From positions 1,426,001 through 1,490,000 of the forward strand of contig NZ_JACCCW010000002.1 of the NCBI RefSeq assembly GCF_013410065.1: a DNA stretch of 64,000 nucleotides, written 5' to 3'. Under the pieces are notes generated by a model. It saw only the letters and a program-made list of their open reading frames with translations. It did no database searches and was not told where the DNA came from. Made by a program: the position numbers and the translations under genes. Below are positions 1 through 9,695 of the stretch, one piece after another (positions within the stretch are counted from its first letter, which is position 1; each line of letters starts with the position of its first letter). Source of the stretch: Granulicella arctica (GTDB lineage: Bacteria; Acidobacteriota; Terriglobia; Terriglobales; Acidobacteriaceae).

Positions 1-73
1 CAGATAGCGATCTGGCGGAAAAGATCGAAGAGATTAGCACAACAAACGCCAGGCTTGCCTTACGCATACGCAT
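1..73 (-). CDS. Partial exported protein (N-terminus only)
   Basis: The minus strand has an ATG at 73 preceded by a strong ribosome binding site (CGGAGG, about 5 nt upstream). It opens a frame running off the window edge. The 24 visible residues (MRMRKASLAFVVLISSIFSA...) look like a classical Sec signal peptide: basic start, hydrophobic core, small residues near the end. A second in-frame ATG lies two codons later. The protein is exported, but its function cannot be read because the mature part is outside the window. Confidence 0.55.
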   Translation of the reverse strand, partial: MRMRKASLAFVVLISSIFSARSLS

Positions 74-395
74 GAAGCCTCCGAAAGTACATCCATAGAC
101 GCCCGCAACAGCAGATGCCGACCAGCACTCAGAATATGTAATGAATTGCGAAAGACACACTATCAACACTTCAGATAAGTTGTCACGTAAATGAGAGTAA
201 AAATGCATAAATGGCTCGCATTCAGGAATGTCAATCTCCTGAGTCAACGCAAAGACGTTCGAGAACGCGCATTCGAGCGCAGGCGGAGAATTGAACTCTA
301 TTTCAGGCACATGGTGAACGATGTTGCTGCCAACGCCACTGAAATTCTTCCCGAAGACTGACGACCAGAGCTCCTCTGTCACGGGCTTGAGTCTA
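74..395. other. Intergenic stretch, no gene seen
   Basis: About 320 bases between the partial exported protein and the end of the ApbE gene. I see no convincing coding frame, RNA or repeat. The open frame on the plus strand from 321 runs antisense into the apbE-like gene and has no protein-like character. The part next to position 73 should hold the promoter and ribosome binding site of the partial gene. Confidence 0.4.
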
Positions 396-1475
396 TTACC
401 TTCCCTGCCCTACCAGTTCTTGTTTCTGGAACAGCGGGCACCGCTTTGTCTCCACCGGCGTCTGCCATTGAAAAACCGTACACCTTGGTACGTCCGCTTT
501 ACCCGAGACAATCAAGGCGTGGGCCTCCGGAGCATAGCGTTTGAGGAACGCAAGACTCTCCGCCGGCGTATCGACAAAGAGGACATTGGAGAGTGCATCG
601 CTGGTGGTCGCAGAGGGATCGATAATGCTGACATGAAGCCGACCTTCCACGGGCCGTAGCGTCCGCGGGTCCATAATATGGCAGTACAGACGGCCGCTAG
701 CGATAAAGTTTTTCTCGCTACAGTTCGCGCTCGAAAGCGACGTGTCGCGCAGTAGGACTGTCGAGATGGGCACACGGTCTGGTGAGCCATCCGGGACCAC
801 GACTCTCCATCCTCTCTTACCTGGGGGTGCCCCCAGCGCATACACCGTACTGCTCCCTGCGGAGATGAGCGCGGCAGAGATATGGCGCGCCCGCAGAATC
901 GTCACGGCCGCGTCCACGGCAAACCCTTTGCCAATGCCCCCCGGGTCGAGTTCTACACCGGGTACGCGAAAAGCAACGGTGCGTGTGGCTGGGTCGAGTG
1001 CGATGTTACGATATCCCACCATTGGGCGGATACGATCCAGGTCTTCTTCTGAAGGAACACGGCCACTGTGATTGAAGAAGCCCCACGCCTTCATCAAGGG
1101 ACCGACCGAGATATCGAATGCCCCGTCGCTCCCCTCGCTCCAATGCTGCGACGCTTGCAGAAAGCGGAAGGTCTCGGGGTCTGTGGTAACGGGTGTGGAA
1201 GCGGCCTCGCGGTCGATCCGCGAGAGTTCGCTCGTCTCGCGATAGTTGGAGAGCTCCTGCTCAATACGATCTACCTCTTCGAAGACCTCGTCTGCCACGC
1301 CGCTAGCCTCTGCTTCAGTCCGCGCATACACATACAAGGCGAACTGGGTACCCATTGCCGGATGGCGGAAGGTATAGAGCTTCCGAGCCGGGGCCATATG
1401 GCAGCGCGCCGGAATCGCCAGCGCGATAGCTGCGGCAATCGTTACGATCCATCCAAGTCTCACAACCGTCTGCAT
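396..1475 (-). CDS. apbE: ApbE-family FAD:protein FMN transferase
   Basis: 359 residues. A hydrophobic N-terminus (about 1-25) suggests export. The core has the ApbE pattern: an N-terminal MGTQFALYVYA strand, the central ELSNYRETSELSRID and GAFDISVGPLMKAWGF segments, DPGGIGKGFAVD, and a C-terminal MDPRT...ATTSDALSN segment with the acidic residues expected to bind Mg2+. Family members move FMN from FAD onto Thr/Ser of target flavoproteins outside the cytoplasm. The gene starts 7 nt after the Gfo/Idh/MocA gene stops, so the two are probably co-transcribed. No typical partner (Rnf/Nqr subunits, FMN-binding domain protein) is visible here, so the substrate is unknown. The family is clear; the precise target is not. 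Confidence 0.9.
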   Translation of the reverse strand: MQTVVRLGWIVTIAAAIALAIPARCHMAPARKLYTFRHPAMGTQFALYVYARTEAEASGVADEVFEEVDRIEQELSNYRETSELSRIDREAASTPVTTDPETFRFLQASQHWSEGSDGAFDISVGPLMKAWGFFNHSGRVPSEEDLDRIRPMVGYRNIALDPATRTVAFRVPGVELDPGGIGKGFAVDAAVTILRARHISAALISAGSSTVYALGAPPGKRGWRVVVPDGSPDRVPISTVLLRDTSLSSANCSEKNFIASGRLYCHIMDPRTLRPVEGRLHVSIIDPSATTSDALSNVLFVDTPAESLAFLKRYAPEAHALIVSGKADVPRCTVFQWQTPVETKRCPLFQKQELVGQGR

Positions 1476-1482
1476 AGAAGGC

Positions 1483-2712
1483 TCAGGCCTGTCGCCTTAG
1501 GGGCGGGATCGTGGCCTTCGCCTCGGTCAGCACGGCATCATGAGCAACCGCACACGCGATCGCCGACCCATACCCGACATACGCATCTGCCTCAACCGCG
1601 TGTTCTCCACGTACGGCCTCTATGAACGATCGCACCGCAGTAAGCGTGGAGTCTTCATGGTCTAGCGTGCCGATGCGCTCGCCTTCTCCGCGATATGGCA
1701 TCTCGCCATGCGTTGAATAGGACGCCCCGGTAACGATGCCGTTTTGCACCACCGTCTTTCCGCTTGGAGCATGGACCGAGCTTTGCTTCTTGTTCTCGTA
1801 GTAGAAGGTTGCGTCTTCCATCGTGATCTGGACACTACCTTCATCCCCGTAGACCCATAGCTCATTGCCATTTTTGGCATTGTCGGTAATCGAGGAAAAG
1901 AAGAGCTTGCGGCCCTCGCTATAGTTGAAGGAGGCTATGGTGTTGTCGCCCACCGTACGTCCGTCATGGTAGCGGCAAATACTCGAAGTGCCGATCACGC
2001 TCGAAGGTATCTCGCCGAAGATCCAGTTGGCCATGTCGAGGTGGTGGGAGCCGAGTTCAGTCACCAACCCGCCTGAGGATTCGCGATAGAGGCGCCAGTT
2101 GATCAGGTGCTCTAGGCGGCCATCGGGGTCGTGAGCGGGGACCGGTCTGCGCCAGTTTCCATTCCGGTGCCAGTAGGCATAGATATGTGTGGGGCGACCG
2201 ATGTGCCCCGCCCGAATTCGGCGGTAACTCTCTTGCGCCCAGGACGCATAGCGGTACTGGTGGCCCACCTGGTACAAAGTCTTGCTTTGAACCAGGTGAT
2301 CTACGACCTGCTGACACTCCGCAGGCTGAAACGCCAGCGCCTTCTCACCGTAGATTGGAATCCCGCTCTTCGCGGCAGCGATCACATGCTCCGCGTGAAA
2401 GGCAAGCGGAGACGCAATCAACACAGCATCAAGATCGGTGCGGTTGAGCAGGTCCTCGTACTTCGGCACGAACGGCACCTCTGCGCCAACCAGACGATTG
2501 ACCTCCTGCTGCCGCGGTGGATACACATCACACACCGCACGAACCGAGACTCCAGGCAAATGCAGGAACTGCCGCATCACCTCCTGTCCCCGGCTTCCCG
2601 CACCAATCACCCCCAGCCGCACTGGCTTGACGGCGGCACCCAGGGCCTGAGCTACGGCGGAGGATGACAATGCTGAAAATGATGCGATTTTTGCAAAAGT
2701 ACGACGGTCCAT
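1483..2712 (-). CDS. Tat-exported Gfo/Idh/MocA-family oxidoreductase
   Basis: 409 residues. It starts with a twin-arginine signal (MDRRTFAKI followed by a hydrophobic stretch ending near AQALG). A Rossmann domain follows with the nucleotide motif GVIGAGSRGQEV and the EKALAFQ segment that carries the conserved Lys of the family. The second half is the alpha/beta dimerisation domain, with SGGLVTELGSHHLDMANWIFGE. Relatives oxidise or rearrange sugars with tightly bound NAD(P). The Tat signal fits export of a prefolded protein with its cofactor bound. It lies between a GH63-like hydrolase and ApbE in one minus-strand run headed by an Oar-type receptor, so a role in sugar use is likely; the substrate is unknown. 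Confidence 0.88.
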   Translation of the reverse strand: MDRRTFAKIASFSALSSSAVAQALGAAVKPVRLGVIGAGSRGQEVMRQFLHLPGVSVRAVCDVYPPRQQEVNRLVGAEVPFVPKYEDLLNRTDLDAVLIASPLAFHAEHVIAAAKSGIPIYGEKALAFQPAECQQVVDHLVQSKTLYQVGHQYRYASWAQESYRRIRAGHIGRPTHIYAYWHRNGNWRRPVPAHDPDGRLEHLINWRLYRESSGGLVTELGSHHLDMANWIFGEIPSSVIGTSSICRYHDGRTVGDNTIASFNYSEGRKLFFSSITDNAKNGNELWVYGDEGSVQITMEDATFYYENKKQSSVHAPSGKTVVQNGIVTGASYSTHGEMPYRGEGERIGTLDHEDSTLTAVRSFIEAVRGEHAVEADAYVGYGSAIACAVAHDAVLTEAKATIPPLRRQA

Positions 2713-2968
2713 CCCAACCTCACGCCAAATGATAGCGGAACCTCAGGAAAAAGGAGAGGCCTTCCACTATTCTCCTGACATAAGGCTGGAATTCCTTGTC
2801 TTTTTTGGTACCAGTGGAGATGCGACAGACGGGTATGTTGAAGCCCGGTCTGTTTTTCTTCGTCTACCCGAAAAATCGGGGGCAAAACGACGCGATGGAG
2901 CGACTCCCGCTGAGATTCCAACGGTCGAAAAGGAAACGATTCAATTCCTCTCACAGAGACTTCCCTTT

Positions 2969-4336
2969 TCAAATCATTTCCAGGACAAGGAGATTCCAGG
3001 TTATGTAGCCCTTGTGACTTAGTGCTGCCCCGGTATCGGGATGGTAATACTCGTTTAGTGAGCCGTTGGTCTCGAGGTCCTTCGACAGAAGACGGATGGT
3101 CTTGTCAGCCAACTCATCTGCTTCCTTCTTGAACCCATATCGCTGTAGGGCTTTCCATACGAAGTAGTTCGCGATGATCCAGACTGGCCCAAGCCAGTTG
3201 CTCGGGTTGGAACTGAAGTCCAGTGAGTACATGGTCTCGCGGTTGGAGAGCGACCTGACACCGGATTGCGCGCGCAGGCGGTCATCCGCGAGATAGTTTG
3301 TGCGCACCAGATTCTGGGCATTCTCTTGAGACGCGATACCGCACCACAGCGGCAGGAAGCCGGTAAACATCTGGATCCTTATCGGTAGGCACCTCCACGA
3401 CATGTCCATTCCTCGCGGTACTGTTGGGATAAGCTCAGCTCGCCGATCGACACATTGAACATCCACGGTGTAGTAATAGCTGTCTCTGGGGTCCCAGCAG
3501 AACATCTGGATCCGTTGCGCCAACTCTTCTGCCTGTCTTGAAAGCCGATCGTGATCTGTTGAGCGTCCGAGCCTTCGTGCGAGTTCTGCCGACGCTAAAA
3601 GATCCTGATAAAACAGGCAATTGAGGAGCAGGTTTGCGGAGGAAAAGAAAGGTCGGCCGAATGTGGTTGGGTCATTGTCATCGCCGATCGCGACATCGTC
3701 TCCCCACACCAGCAGACCAATCGTGGAGGAGTTGCGCTTCACCCAGGAATCGTAGAAGCGCAGAATGGAGTCGAAGTGCGGCTCCAGCCACTTCACATCT
3801 CCGCGTTGATCGCAGGCGAGCAGCCCGAGCTGGCCGAAGACCGGTTTGGCCTGGTTTCTCGACGTCTCGTTCTGGGCTACGATTCGGAAGGCGTCCGGGT
3901 TATCGGCGGTCATCATGATTGGTAATTGTCCGGTTGGCGAAGCATGGTCAAGGAAGTTCAACAGACTTCCGGAGACGTGCTCGCACAGCTTTTGCTTGAG
4001 TGACTCATCGTGTTCGAGCGCGGCAAGGCGAAACAGTCCCTGGCTGGTCCAAAGCGTGTCCCAATCCCAAAGTTGAGCTGAATAGGTTTTGCCGGGAACA
4101 GCCTGCGCAATGCTGGGATGCTTGAGGATTCCGTCGGGAGCCCGCAGCATCTGCGGCGCATTTGCTGCGAAATAGCGGAGTAGTGCATCTGCGTGCCGAC
4201 GACGCTCGTCGCTGGAGAGGGGCACCACGTTGCTCGCGGCGGAGCTATGGCGCTGTTCGTGGCGAGCTGTCGCGATGGAAGAAACACTTGAAGCGGCCAA
4301 TCCCGCTAAAACATTACGTCTGGAGATAAGGGTCAT
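2969..4336 (-). CDS. Exported GH63/trehalase-like glycoside hydrolase
   Basis: I place the start at the ATG at 4336 because GAGAGAATTGGA lies just upstream. The frame is open 23 codons further, to 4405. With this start the protein begins MTLISRRNVLAGLAAS, a Tat-type signal. The (alpha/alpha)6-barrel features of the trehalase/GH63 group follow: YSAQLWDWDTLWTSQGLFRLA near the N-terminus, NPSNWLGPVWIIANYFVWKALQRYG in the last third, and a C-terminal NGSLNEYYHPDTG. It would cleave or trim an alpha-linked oligosaccharide in the periplasm. The linkage and sugar cannot be told from sequence. It sits about 220 bases downstream of the TPR protein and 256 bases upstream of the oxidoreductase. Confidence 0.75.
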   Translation of the reverse strand: MTLISRRNVLAGLAASSVSSIATARHEQRHSSAASNVVPLSSDERRRHADALLRYFAANAPQMLRAPDGILKHPSIAQAVPGKTYSAQLWDWDTLWTSQGLFRLAALEHDESLKQKLCEHVSGSLLNFLDHASPTGQLPIMMTADNPDAFRIVAQNETSRNQAKPVFGQLGLLACDQRGDVKWLEPHFDSILRFYDSWVKRNSSTIGLLVWGDDVAIGDDNDPTTFGRPFFSSANLLLNCLFYQDLLASAELARRLGRSTDHDRLSRQAEELAQRIQMFCWDPRDSYYYTVDVQCVDRRAELIPTVPRGMDMSWRCLPIRIQMFTGFLPLWCGIASQENAQNLVRTNYLADDRLRAQSGVRSLSNRETMYSLDFSSNPSNWLGPVWIIANYFVWKALQRYGFKKEADELADKTIRLLSKDLETNGSLNEYYHPDTGAALSHKGYITWNLLVLEMI

Positions 4337-4559
4337 TCCAATTCTCTCTGCCTCTTGGGCTTTCACTCGGTTTAGAGTGTTACCTTGATCGATTTGGGTC
4401 CGCACTTCAGATCATGCGGTCTGATTTGTATTGCGATCTCTCGAGCGAAAAAGATGTCTGCCTTTATTGGCTCTGGAACCATTTCGCCGCGGCAATGGGC
4501 AATGGCGCATCTATTTACCTGAGTCTTCTGAGGTCACTTGATTTTGTTGTGGCCATCAT

Positions 4560-5795
4560 CTATGGCTGAGTGGATTCTCCCAGTTGCTGGGGGGTGACTT
4601 CGCCAGCTTCTAAGAGTATCCCGGCGCGGGCCAAGTGGCTGCTTTCGAGGGCGTGGAGTCGTTGAAACTCGGCGAGCGCCTTTTTCTGGCCTTGCTGGTC
4701 TCCGGTCTGGCGCAAGGCGCGGGCCAGGCGATACCAAGCAACTTCGTCATTGGGTTCGAGCTCGATGGCGCGTTTGAGTTGGAGGGCGGCTTCGCCTGGC
4801 TTCTGGGTCTGGATGAGGATGCCTGCCAGTCCTACACGCGCCTGCTCGAATTCGGGGCGGCGTTCGATCAGCGACTCGAATTGCTGGCGGGCTTGATCGA
4901 TGTTGCCCAAATCGTAGTCAATCTGCGCCAGCTCATAGGCAGCGTTGCCGTTTCCTGGATCGATGGCGAGCTCGGCACGAAACTGATCCGCTGCCTGATC
5001 GCGGTCTTTGGATTCGTGCAACTGCTCGAAGCGGGCGAGGTAGACGCGGCCCATGCGATAGTGGACGCCGGGACGCTGCGGTTCGAGACGGAGCACGTTT
5101 TCGAAGCTGGTCAAGGCGGAATCGTATTTCTTTTCGCTCTCCCGGGCCTCCGCTTTGGCTTGAAGCATCCAAACGGAGTTGGGAGCTTTGTCACGGAGCT
5201 TTGCCATCGTGAGGTAGGTGAAGTTTCCATAGACGCGTCCGGTTTGGTAGAGAATCTCAGGGTCATCGGGATAGGCATTGTTCAGGGCGAGCGAGGTTTC
5301 GACGGCGTCTGCGTCGCGGTGGAGGGCGGTGTAGGTGCGAAGGAGTTCGAGGCCGCATTGGCGCCTTATCTGATTGCCTTGGGGCTCGGCTGAAGAGCGA
5401 AATCCTGCTTCAAGGCCGGGGATGGCTTCAACGGAATGACCGGACTCGGCGAGGCAAATGGCCAGCAGTGTCTTTACCTTGCCGAGCGACTGTTTGAGAC
5501 GCAAGGCGTGGCGGAGGGCGTCGATGGCGTCTTCGAATTTGCCTTCCTGGAAGTAGACTGCACCGAGGTTGGCGTAGACTTCAGCGAGGCCGGGTTCGAG
5601 TTTGGTGAGCTCAAGATACGCTGCTTCCGCCGCGTCGAACCGGCCTACAGCCATCGACTGTTGAGCCCGGCTGGCGAGTTCCGCTGCGCGGCCATTCGAA
5701 GCGGCGTGGCCCGCTGTGACAGATTGGCCCGCGGCAAAACTTGTAAGCGAGACAAACATTATGACTGCGAAAAAACGATATAAGAGCAATCGCAT
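4560..5795 (-). CDS. Exported TPR-repeat protein
   Basis: 411 residues with an N-terminal signal peptide (MRLLLYRFFAVIMFVSLTSFAAGQ). The rest is mostly tetratricopeptide repeats, for example AEAAYLELTKLEPGLAEVYANLGAVYFQEGKFEDAIDAL, then a middle section without clear repeats, then more repeats to about residue 385. TPR arrays mediate protein-protein contacts. The gene begins 78 bases after the stop of the Oar-type receptor and probably forms an operon with it. In this phylum exported TPR proteins often follow Oar-like receptors, but a specific role cannot be assigned. Confidence 0.8.
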   Translation of the reverse strand: MRLLLYRFFAVIMFVSLTSFAAGQSVTAGHAASNGRAAELASRAQQSMAVGRFDAAEAAYLELTKLEPGLAEVYANLGAVYFQEGKFEDAIDALRHALRLKQSLGKVKTLLAICLAESGHSVEAIPGLEAGFRSSAEPQGNQIRRQCGLELLRTYTALHRDADAVETSLALNNAYPDDPEILYQTGRVYGNFTYLTMAKLRDKAPNSVWMLQAKAEARESEKKYDSALTSFENVLRLEPQRPGVHYRMGRVYLARFEQLHESKDRDQAADQFRAELAIDPGNGNAAYELAQIDYDLGNIDQARQQFESLIERRPEFEQARVGLAGILIQTQKPGEAALQLKRAIELEPNDEVAWYRLARALRQTGDQQGQKKALAEFQRLHALESSHLARAGILLEAGEVTPQQLGESTQP

Positions 5796-5873
5796 GACCG
5801 CCTACGTACAGAGTATTGGAAGGTCCGCCACGGCGAGCACGGGACCGTGGCGGACCTTGGTTGACAGCGCGGG

Positions 5874-8800
5874 CTAAAAGATGACCTTGCCACCGATCTG
5901 GACAATACGACCGGGAATCCTGGCCGTGCTGATGACACCGAAGGTACCGTCATTGATGCCGGGGTCCGGCTGGCCAAGTTGAGTTTTGTTCAACGTATTG
6001 AAGCTCTCCAAACGAAACTGGAAATTGAGCCTTTCCGTAAAATTAAAGTTCTTGAAAAGCGACGAGTCCAAATTTTCGATACCGGGCGCTCGAATGATGT
6101 TCCGTCCGGTATTGCCAAATTGACCTCCCTGTAAGTACTGAGCTCCGTTTGCCGAATTGTTTGGGGTGTAGTTCAGGTTCGGCACGGATGGGTTGCAGAA
6201 CGCGGCGCCCGACAGGTTGTTGCCCAGGCAGTTGGTGTTGCCTCCATTGGTGGCCCCGGTCACGTTGTTAAACCAGTGCTGGGCATTTTTCTTGAAATGG
6301 GCAGGGTTGATCTCCCCGACAAGGCTCGCCCGCTCCCCGAAAACGTCCCCGTTCAGGCCGCTGCTGTCCGTAGCAGCCACCGAGAATGGAAAGCCGCCTT
6401 GAAAGGTGAGGATCCCATTGACCTGCCAACCGCCCAGGAGGGTATTGACCGGACCGTGAAGATTGACCGCCATACCTTTGCCGATAGGCAAGTTATAAAT
6501 AAACCCGGCTACAAATTTCTGACCCACATCATAGCCGGATCGGGAGTAATCAGCCCTGAAATCGTGAGGGTTCTGCGGACCGGCCCACCCTGCGGCGTCA
6601 CCGTCCACCGCGGCAGCGGCGGACTTCTCGTCCATCGACTTGCTCCACGTATAAGCTGCAATGAGGGTCAAACCCTTCGTGTTGTTGGTTTGCACCTTGG
6701 CATTCAGAGCGTTGTAGTTAGAAGGAATATTCCAGGCGTCCACGAGAATGTCCTTGCCGAAGTTGGCAAAAGGCACCCGGGAGGCGTAAGAAGTAGGAGC
6801 AGCCGGATCGTACGGGAATGCCTGATTGACGTTTGCCCGGCCTAGCAGGTGGGTGCCCTTGTTGCCGACATAGCTGACCTCCGCCTGGGCCGCTGTTCCA
6901 AACTGGCGCTCGATGGAGAGGTCCCACTCCTGGACGTAGGGGTCTTTCTTGTAGTTTGACTGGGTGAGCAGAAATCCGAGACTGCTCGCGGTAACCGGGC
7001 CGATCGTTGTGATGGCCGGAAACACCTGGTCCGCCGAAAGCAAGGGAAGTGCGGAACCCTTTGCCGCCGTCAAATTTTGTCGGACAGAATACGGATAAAA
7101 CTCGCCGAATTGATGTGTCTCCGAGTCTTCCGAGGAATCGAAGAAGACCCCATACCCTCCGCGGATGACGGTGTTGCCGGTCGGACGATAGGCAAAGCCG
7201 AAACGTGGGGCGAAAACCAGCTTCTGCGCACCGAAGGGTGTTCTGCCTCCCGCATATTTATAGATGCCGGCACCTAACTGGCTGGCAACTGTTTGGTCGG
7301 CTATCACCAGATACCCCGGTCCCTCCTGTTGGAACCAGCCATAGTGATTATTTTGGTTGTAGGGCACGGAATTGAAGTCATAGCGGAGGCCGGCGTTGAT
7401 GGTCAAACGGCTGTTTACCTTCCAATCATCCTGAACGTAGGGAGCGAGGAACCAGTGGTGGATATTGACATAGTCTCCGGGAGGATTCTGGCTGCTATAG
7501 GGAGTCGGGATAGCGCCTCCAGCGGTATAAAGGTCTCCCAGCATCAGGTCGGCGACCTGGCTCCCTGCGAACAGTCCGTTGAATGTGAAGGTGCCTTCAT
7601 TGGCATCGCCACCACCGCTCAGTGTTGCCCAGCGGAGATCGATGCCGGCAGATAAGGTATGCCTGCCGCGAGAGATAATGACGGAATCCGCGAGATCATA
7701 TGTCCGTTGACCGCTAATCTGCGGATCGTTGTTCGCTGCGCCGCCAAAGTTACTCAAGCCGCTGGAAAACTGGACTTGGGCGTAAGGTGTTGACGTTAAA
7801 GTGTATAAGCCCTTGATACCCAACGCCGTCAGTGACGCGGGCGATGCCGGAACACCATTCAGGTTATTGATCGAGTTCAGGTAACCGAAACGGAACTGAT
7901 TTATCAAGTTGGGAGTGAAGGTTCGCGTATAGCCCCCGACATAACTCGTTTGTTGGGAGACCGAATTGTCTTCCCCCTCCAGTAAGAGGCCAATCCCAGC
8001 CGAAGTGACGGCGAAGTTCGCTACGCTATACCGAAAAAACAATGCATTCTTGGTTCCTATGTTTTGGTCGAAACGGTAATTTTGCTGGTCGCCGACGGTC
8101 GGTGTCGCCAGCGAGCTGAGATAGTTGTGGGGCTGTTGGGCTGTTCGGGTCGCATTAGGCGCGGGCAGATGTCCCCTGACCTGGACGGCGAAATTGGAAA
8201 AATCCGAAGCTGGAATTACGAAGTTCCCGTTCCCGTCCTGCGCAAAGGGCGCATAGCCATTATTGGGGTTGGAGAGAGTGCAGGATGCGCTCGGGGCCGC
8301 ACAGCCCACGCCCCCAAATGCAAAGGAGTCGGTGGCTGGAATGAGGGCCTCCCCATTTGGAGTCCCGATGCCAAGTTCGGCTTGTGTCGGCACGTTTGCC
8401 TGGATCGTAGCAGCCTGGCGGATACGAAGGCCCTCGTAATTCGCAAAAAAGAAGGATTTGTTCCGGCCGTTGTACAACTTGGGAATCCAGATCGGTCCGC
8501 CGAGAGTGTAACCGAATTGGTTCTGCTTTAGCGAGGGATTCACGGCATTGAAGGTTCGGGCATCGAGATCATCGTTGCGAAGAAACTCAAAAGCCGTTCC
8601 GTGGAACTGGTTTGTACCCGATCTGAAACTGATATTGACCTGATTCACGCTTGCGCCGTATTCCGCCGAATATGCACCACTTTGGGTCTTGAACTCCTGG
8701 ATCGCGTCAATCGATGGGCTGATTGCGGGCGTCTGGTAAACGGAGTCGTTGTTGTACATTCCGTCGATCAAATATTGATTCGAGGAGGAGCGTCCGCCAC

Positions 8801-9419
8801 CGATACTGATCGCGCCGCTGCCTTTCGCTGCACTAATGCTGTTCCCCCCGGATTCTCCGCCCGTCATTACGGCAGCCGAATTGAGAAACAGCAGGCTGAC
8901 GAAATTCCGGCTGTTCAACGGAAGATCGACCACCTGGTGAGAGCTGATTGTCTGAGAAATTTCGGCTGTATCGGTATCGAGCGACGTATTAGAGGTCGCT
9001 ACATTGACTACATCGGCTACCTGGCCAGGTTTCAGCGCCATGTCCACACGCGCATGTTGGCCGACGAGTAGAGTAATTGTGGCCACGGAGGCCTGAAAAC
9101 CACTCATCTTAAGGCTAACGCGGTACTGGTCTGGATGTAAGGATGGAACACTATATTCGCCGGAATCGTTGGTGATTGTAAACTGGGTAACGCCTGTTCC
9201 AACGTTCGTCACCTCGACGCTTGCCTTAGGGACAACTGCGCCTGAGTTATCAGTGACGGTGCCTAGAATCGTGCCGTCTGCGCCTCCCTGGCCGTAGCTC
9301 TTGCCCAGCGTTGCCAGTAGAAACAGAAGTAAGCATCCTAATCGCGAATACCCCATGATCTGCCGGAACACAATGCGGTGCTGTGCTATGGGGATTTTTT
9401 TCATTCTGAAATGGTTCAA
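5874..9419 (-). CDS. Oar-like TonB-dependent outer membrane receptor
   Basis: About 1180 residues. The start is probably the TTG at 9419, which has AGGAGG 6 nt upstream; ATGs at 9404 and 9356 are alternatives. A signal peptide ends near LGKSYGQ. A carboxypeptidase-regulatory-like Ig domain (GTILGTVTDNSGAVVPKASVEVTN) follows, then a plug with VDLPLNSRNFVSLL, ISIGGGRSSSNQYLIDGMYNND and an IDAIQEFKTQSGAYSAEYG segment, then a long beta-barrel rich in aromatic strands ending in a terminal Phe. This is the Oar/CarA-type family that is expanded in Acidobacteriota and is presumed to import glycans or other large ligands. A membrane-anchored regulator is divergent at 9696, and a broken copy of the same pair lies at 50.7-52.3 kb. 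Confidence 0.9.
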   Translation of the reverse strand: MNHFRMKKIPIAQHRIVFRQIMGYSRLGCLLLFLLATLGKSYGQGGADGTILGTVTDNSGAVVPKASVEVTNVGTGVTQFTITNDSGEYSVPSLHPDQYRVSLKMSGFQASVATITLLVGQHARVDMALKPGQVADVVNVATSNTSLDTDTAEISQTISSHQVVDLPLNSRNFVSLLFLNSAAVMTGGESGGNSISAAKGSGAISIGGGRSSSNQYLIDGMYNNDSVYQTPAISPSIDAIQEFKTQSGAYSAEYGASVNQVNISFRSGTNQFHGTAFEFLRNDDLDARTFNAVNPSLKQNQFGYTLGGPIWIPKLYNGRNKSFFFANYEGLRIRQAATIQANVPTQAELGIGTPNGEALIPATDSFAFGGVGCAAPSASCTLSNPNNGYAPFAQDGNGNFVIPASDFSNFAVQVRGHLPAPNATRTAQQPHNYLSSLATPTVGDQQNYRFDQNIGTKNALFFRYSVANFAVTSAGIGLLLEGEDNSVSQQTSYVGGYTRTFTPNLINQFRFGYLNSINNLNGVPASPASLTALGIKGLYTLTSTPYAQVQFSSGLSNFGGAANNDPQISGQRTYDLADSVIISRGRHTLSAGIDLRWATLSGGGDANEGTFTFNGLFAGSQVADLMLGDLYTAGGAIPTPYSSQNPPGDYVNIHHWFLAPYVQDDWKVNSRLTINAGLRYDFNSVPYNQNNHYGWFQQEGPGYLVIADQTVASQLGAGIYKYAGGRTPFGAQKLVFAPRFGFAYRPTGNTVIRGGYGVFFDSSEDSETHQFGEFYPYSVRQNLTAAKGSALPLLSADQVFPAITTIGPVTASSLGFLLTQSNYKKDPYVQEWDLSIERQFGTAAQAEVSYVGNKGTHLLGRANVNQAFPYDPAAPTSYASRVPFANFGKDILVDAWNIPSNYNALNAKVQTNNTKGLTLIAAYTWSKSMDEKSAAAAVDGDAAGWAGPQNPHDFRADYSRSGYDVGQKFVAGFIYNLPIGKGMAVNLHGPVNTLLGGWQVNGILTFQGGFPFSVAATDSSGLNGDVFGERASLVGEINPAHFKKNAQHWFNNVTGATNGGNTNCLGNNLSGAAFCNPSVPNLNYTPNNSANGAQYLQGGQFGNTGRNIIRAPGIENLDSSLFKNFNFTERLNFQFRLESFNTLNKTQLGQPDPGINDGTFGVISTARIPGRIVQIGGKVIF

Positions 9420-9695
9420 AATATGCCTCCTAAGCACATTGCTGCACGATCACTTATCTTCGGGTGGTGGAGCGCTTGCCCCTCCAGTTCCATAGGAAAA
9501 TTGTTTCTAAATCGCGTCCCATTCATACCCTTGACCCTGCATTAGTCAAGATTGTTACGGTATCTGAAGCGCGACGGACGGCTTGTTACGTGCAGCAAGT
9601 GATTGATGGAGAATGGTTTTCCGAAAATGTAGCCGAGCCGTATCAAGCGTGTGCTACGTTGGGTGTGGCCGAATCTTCGGTCCCGAAAAGAGGTT

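Noticed and set aside
4635..5393. Plus-strand frame of 252 codons opposite the TPR protein
   Set aside because: Mirror of TPR repeats on the other strand, with repeating Leu/Glu/Gly runs; the minus-strand frame has a signal peptide and proper TPR motifs.
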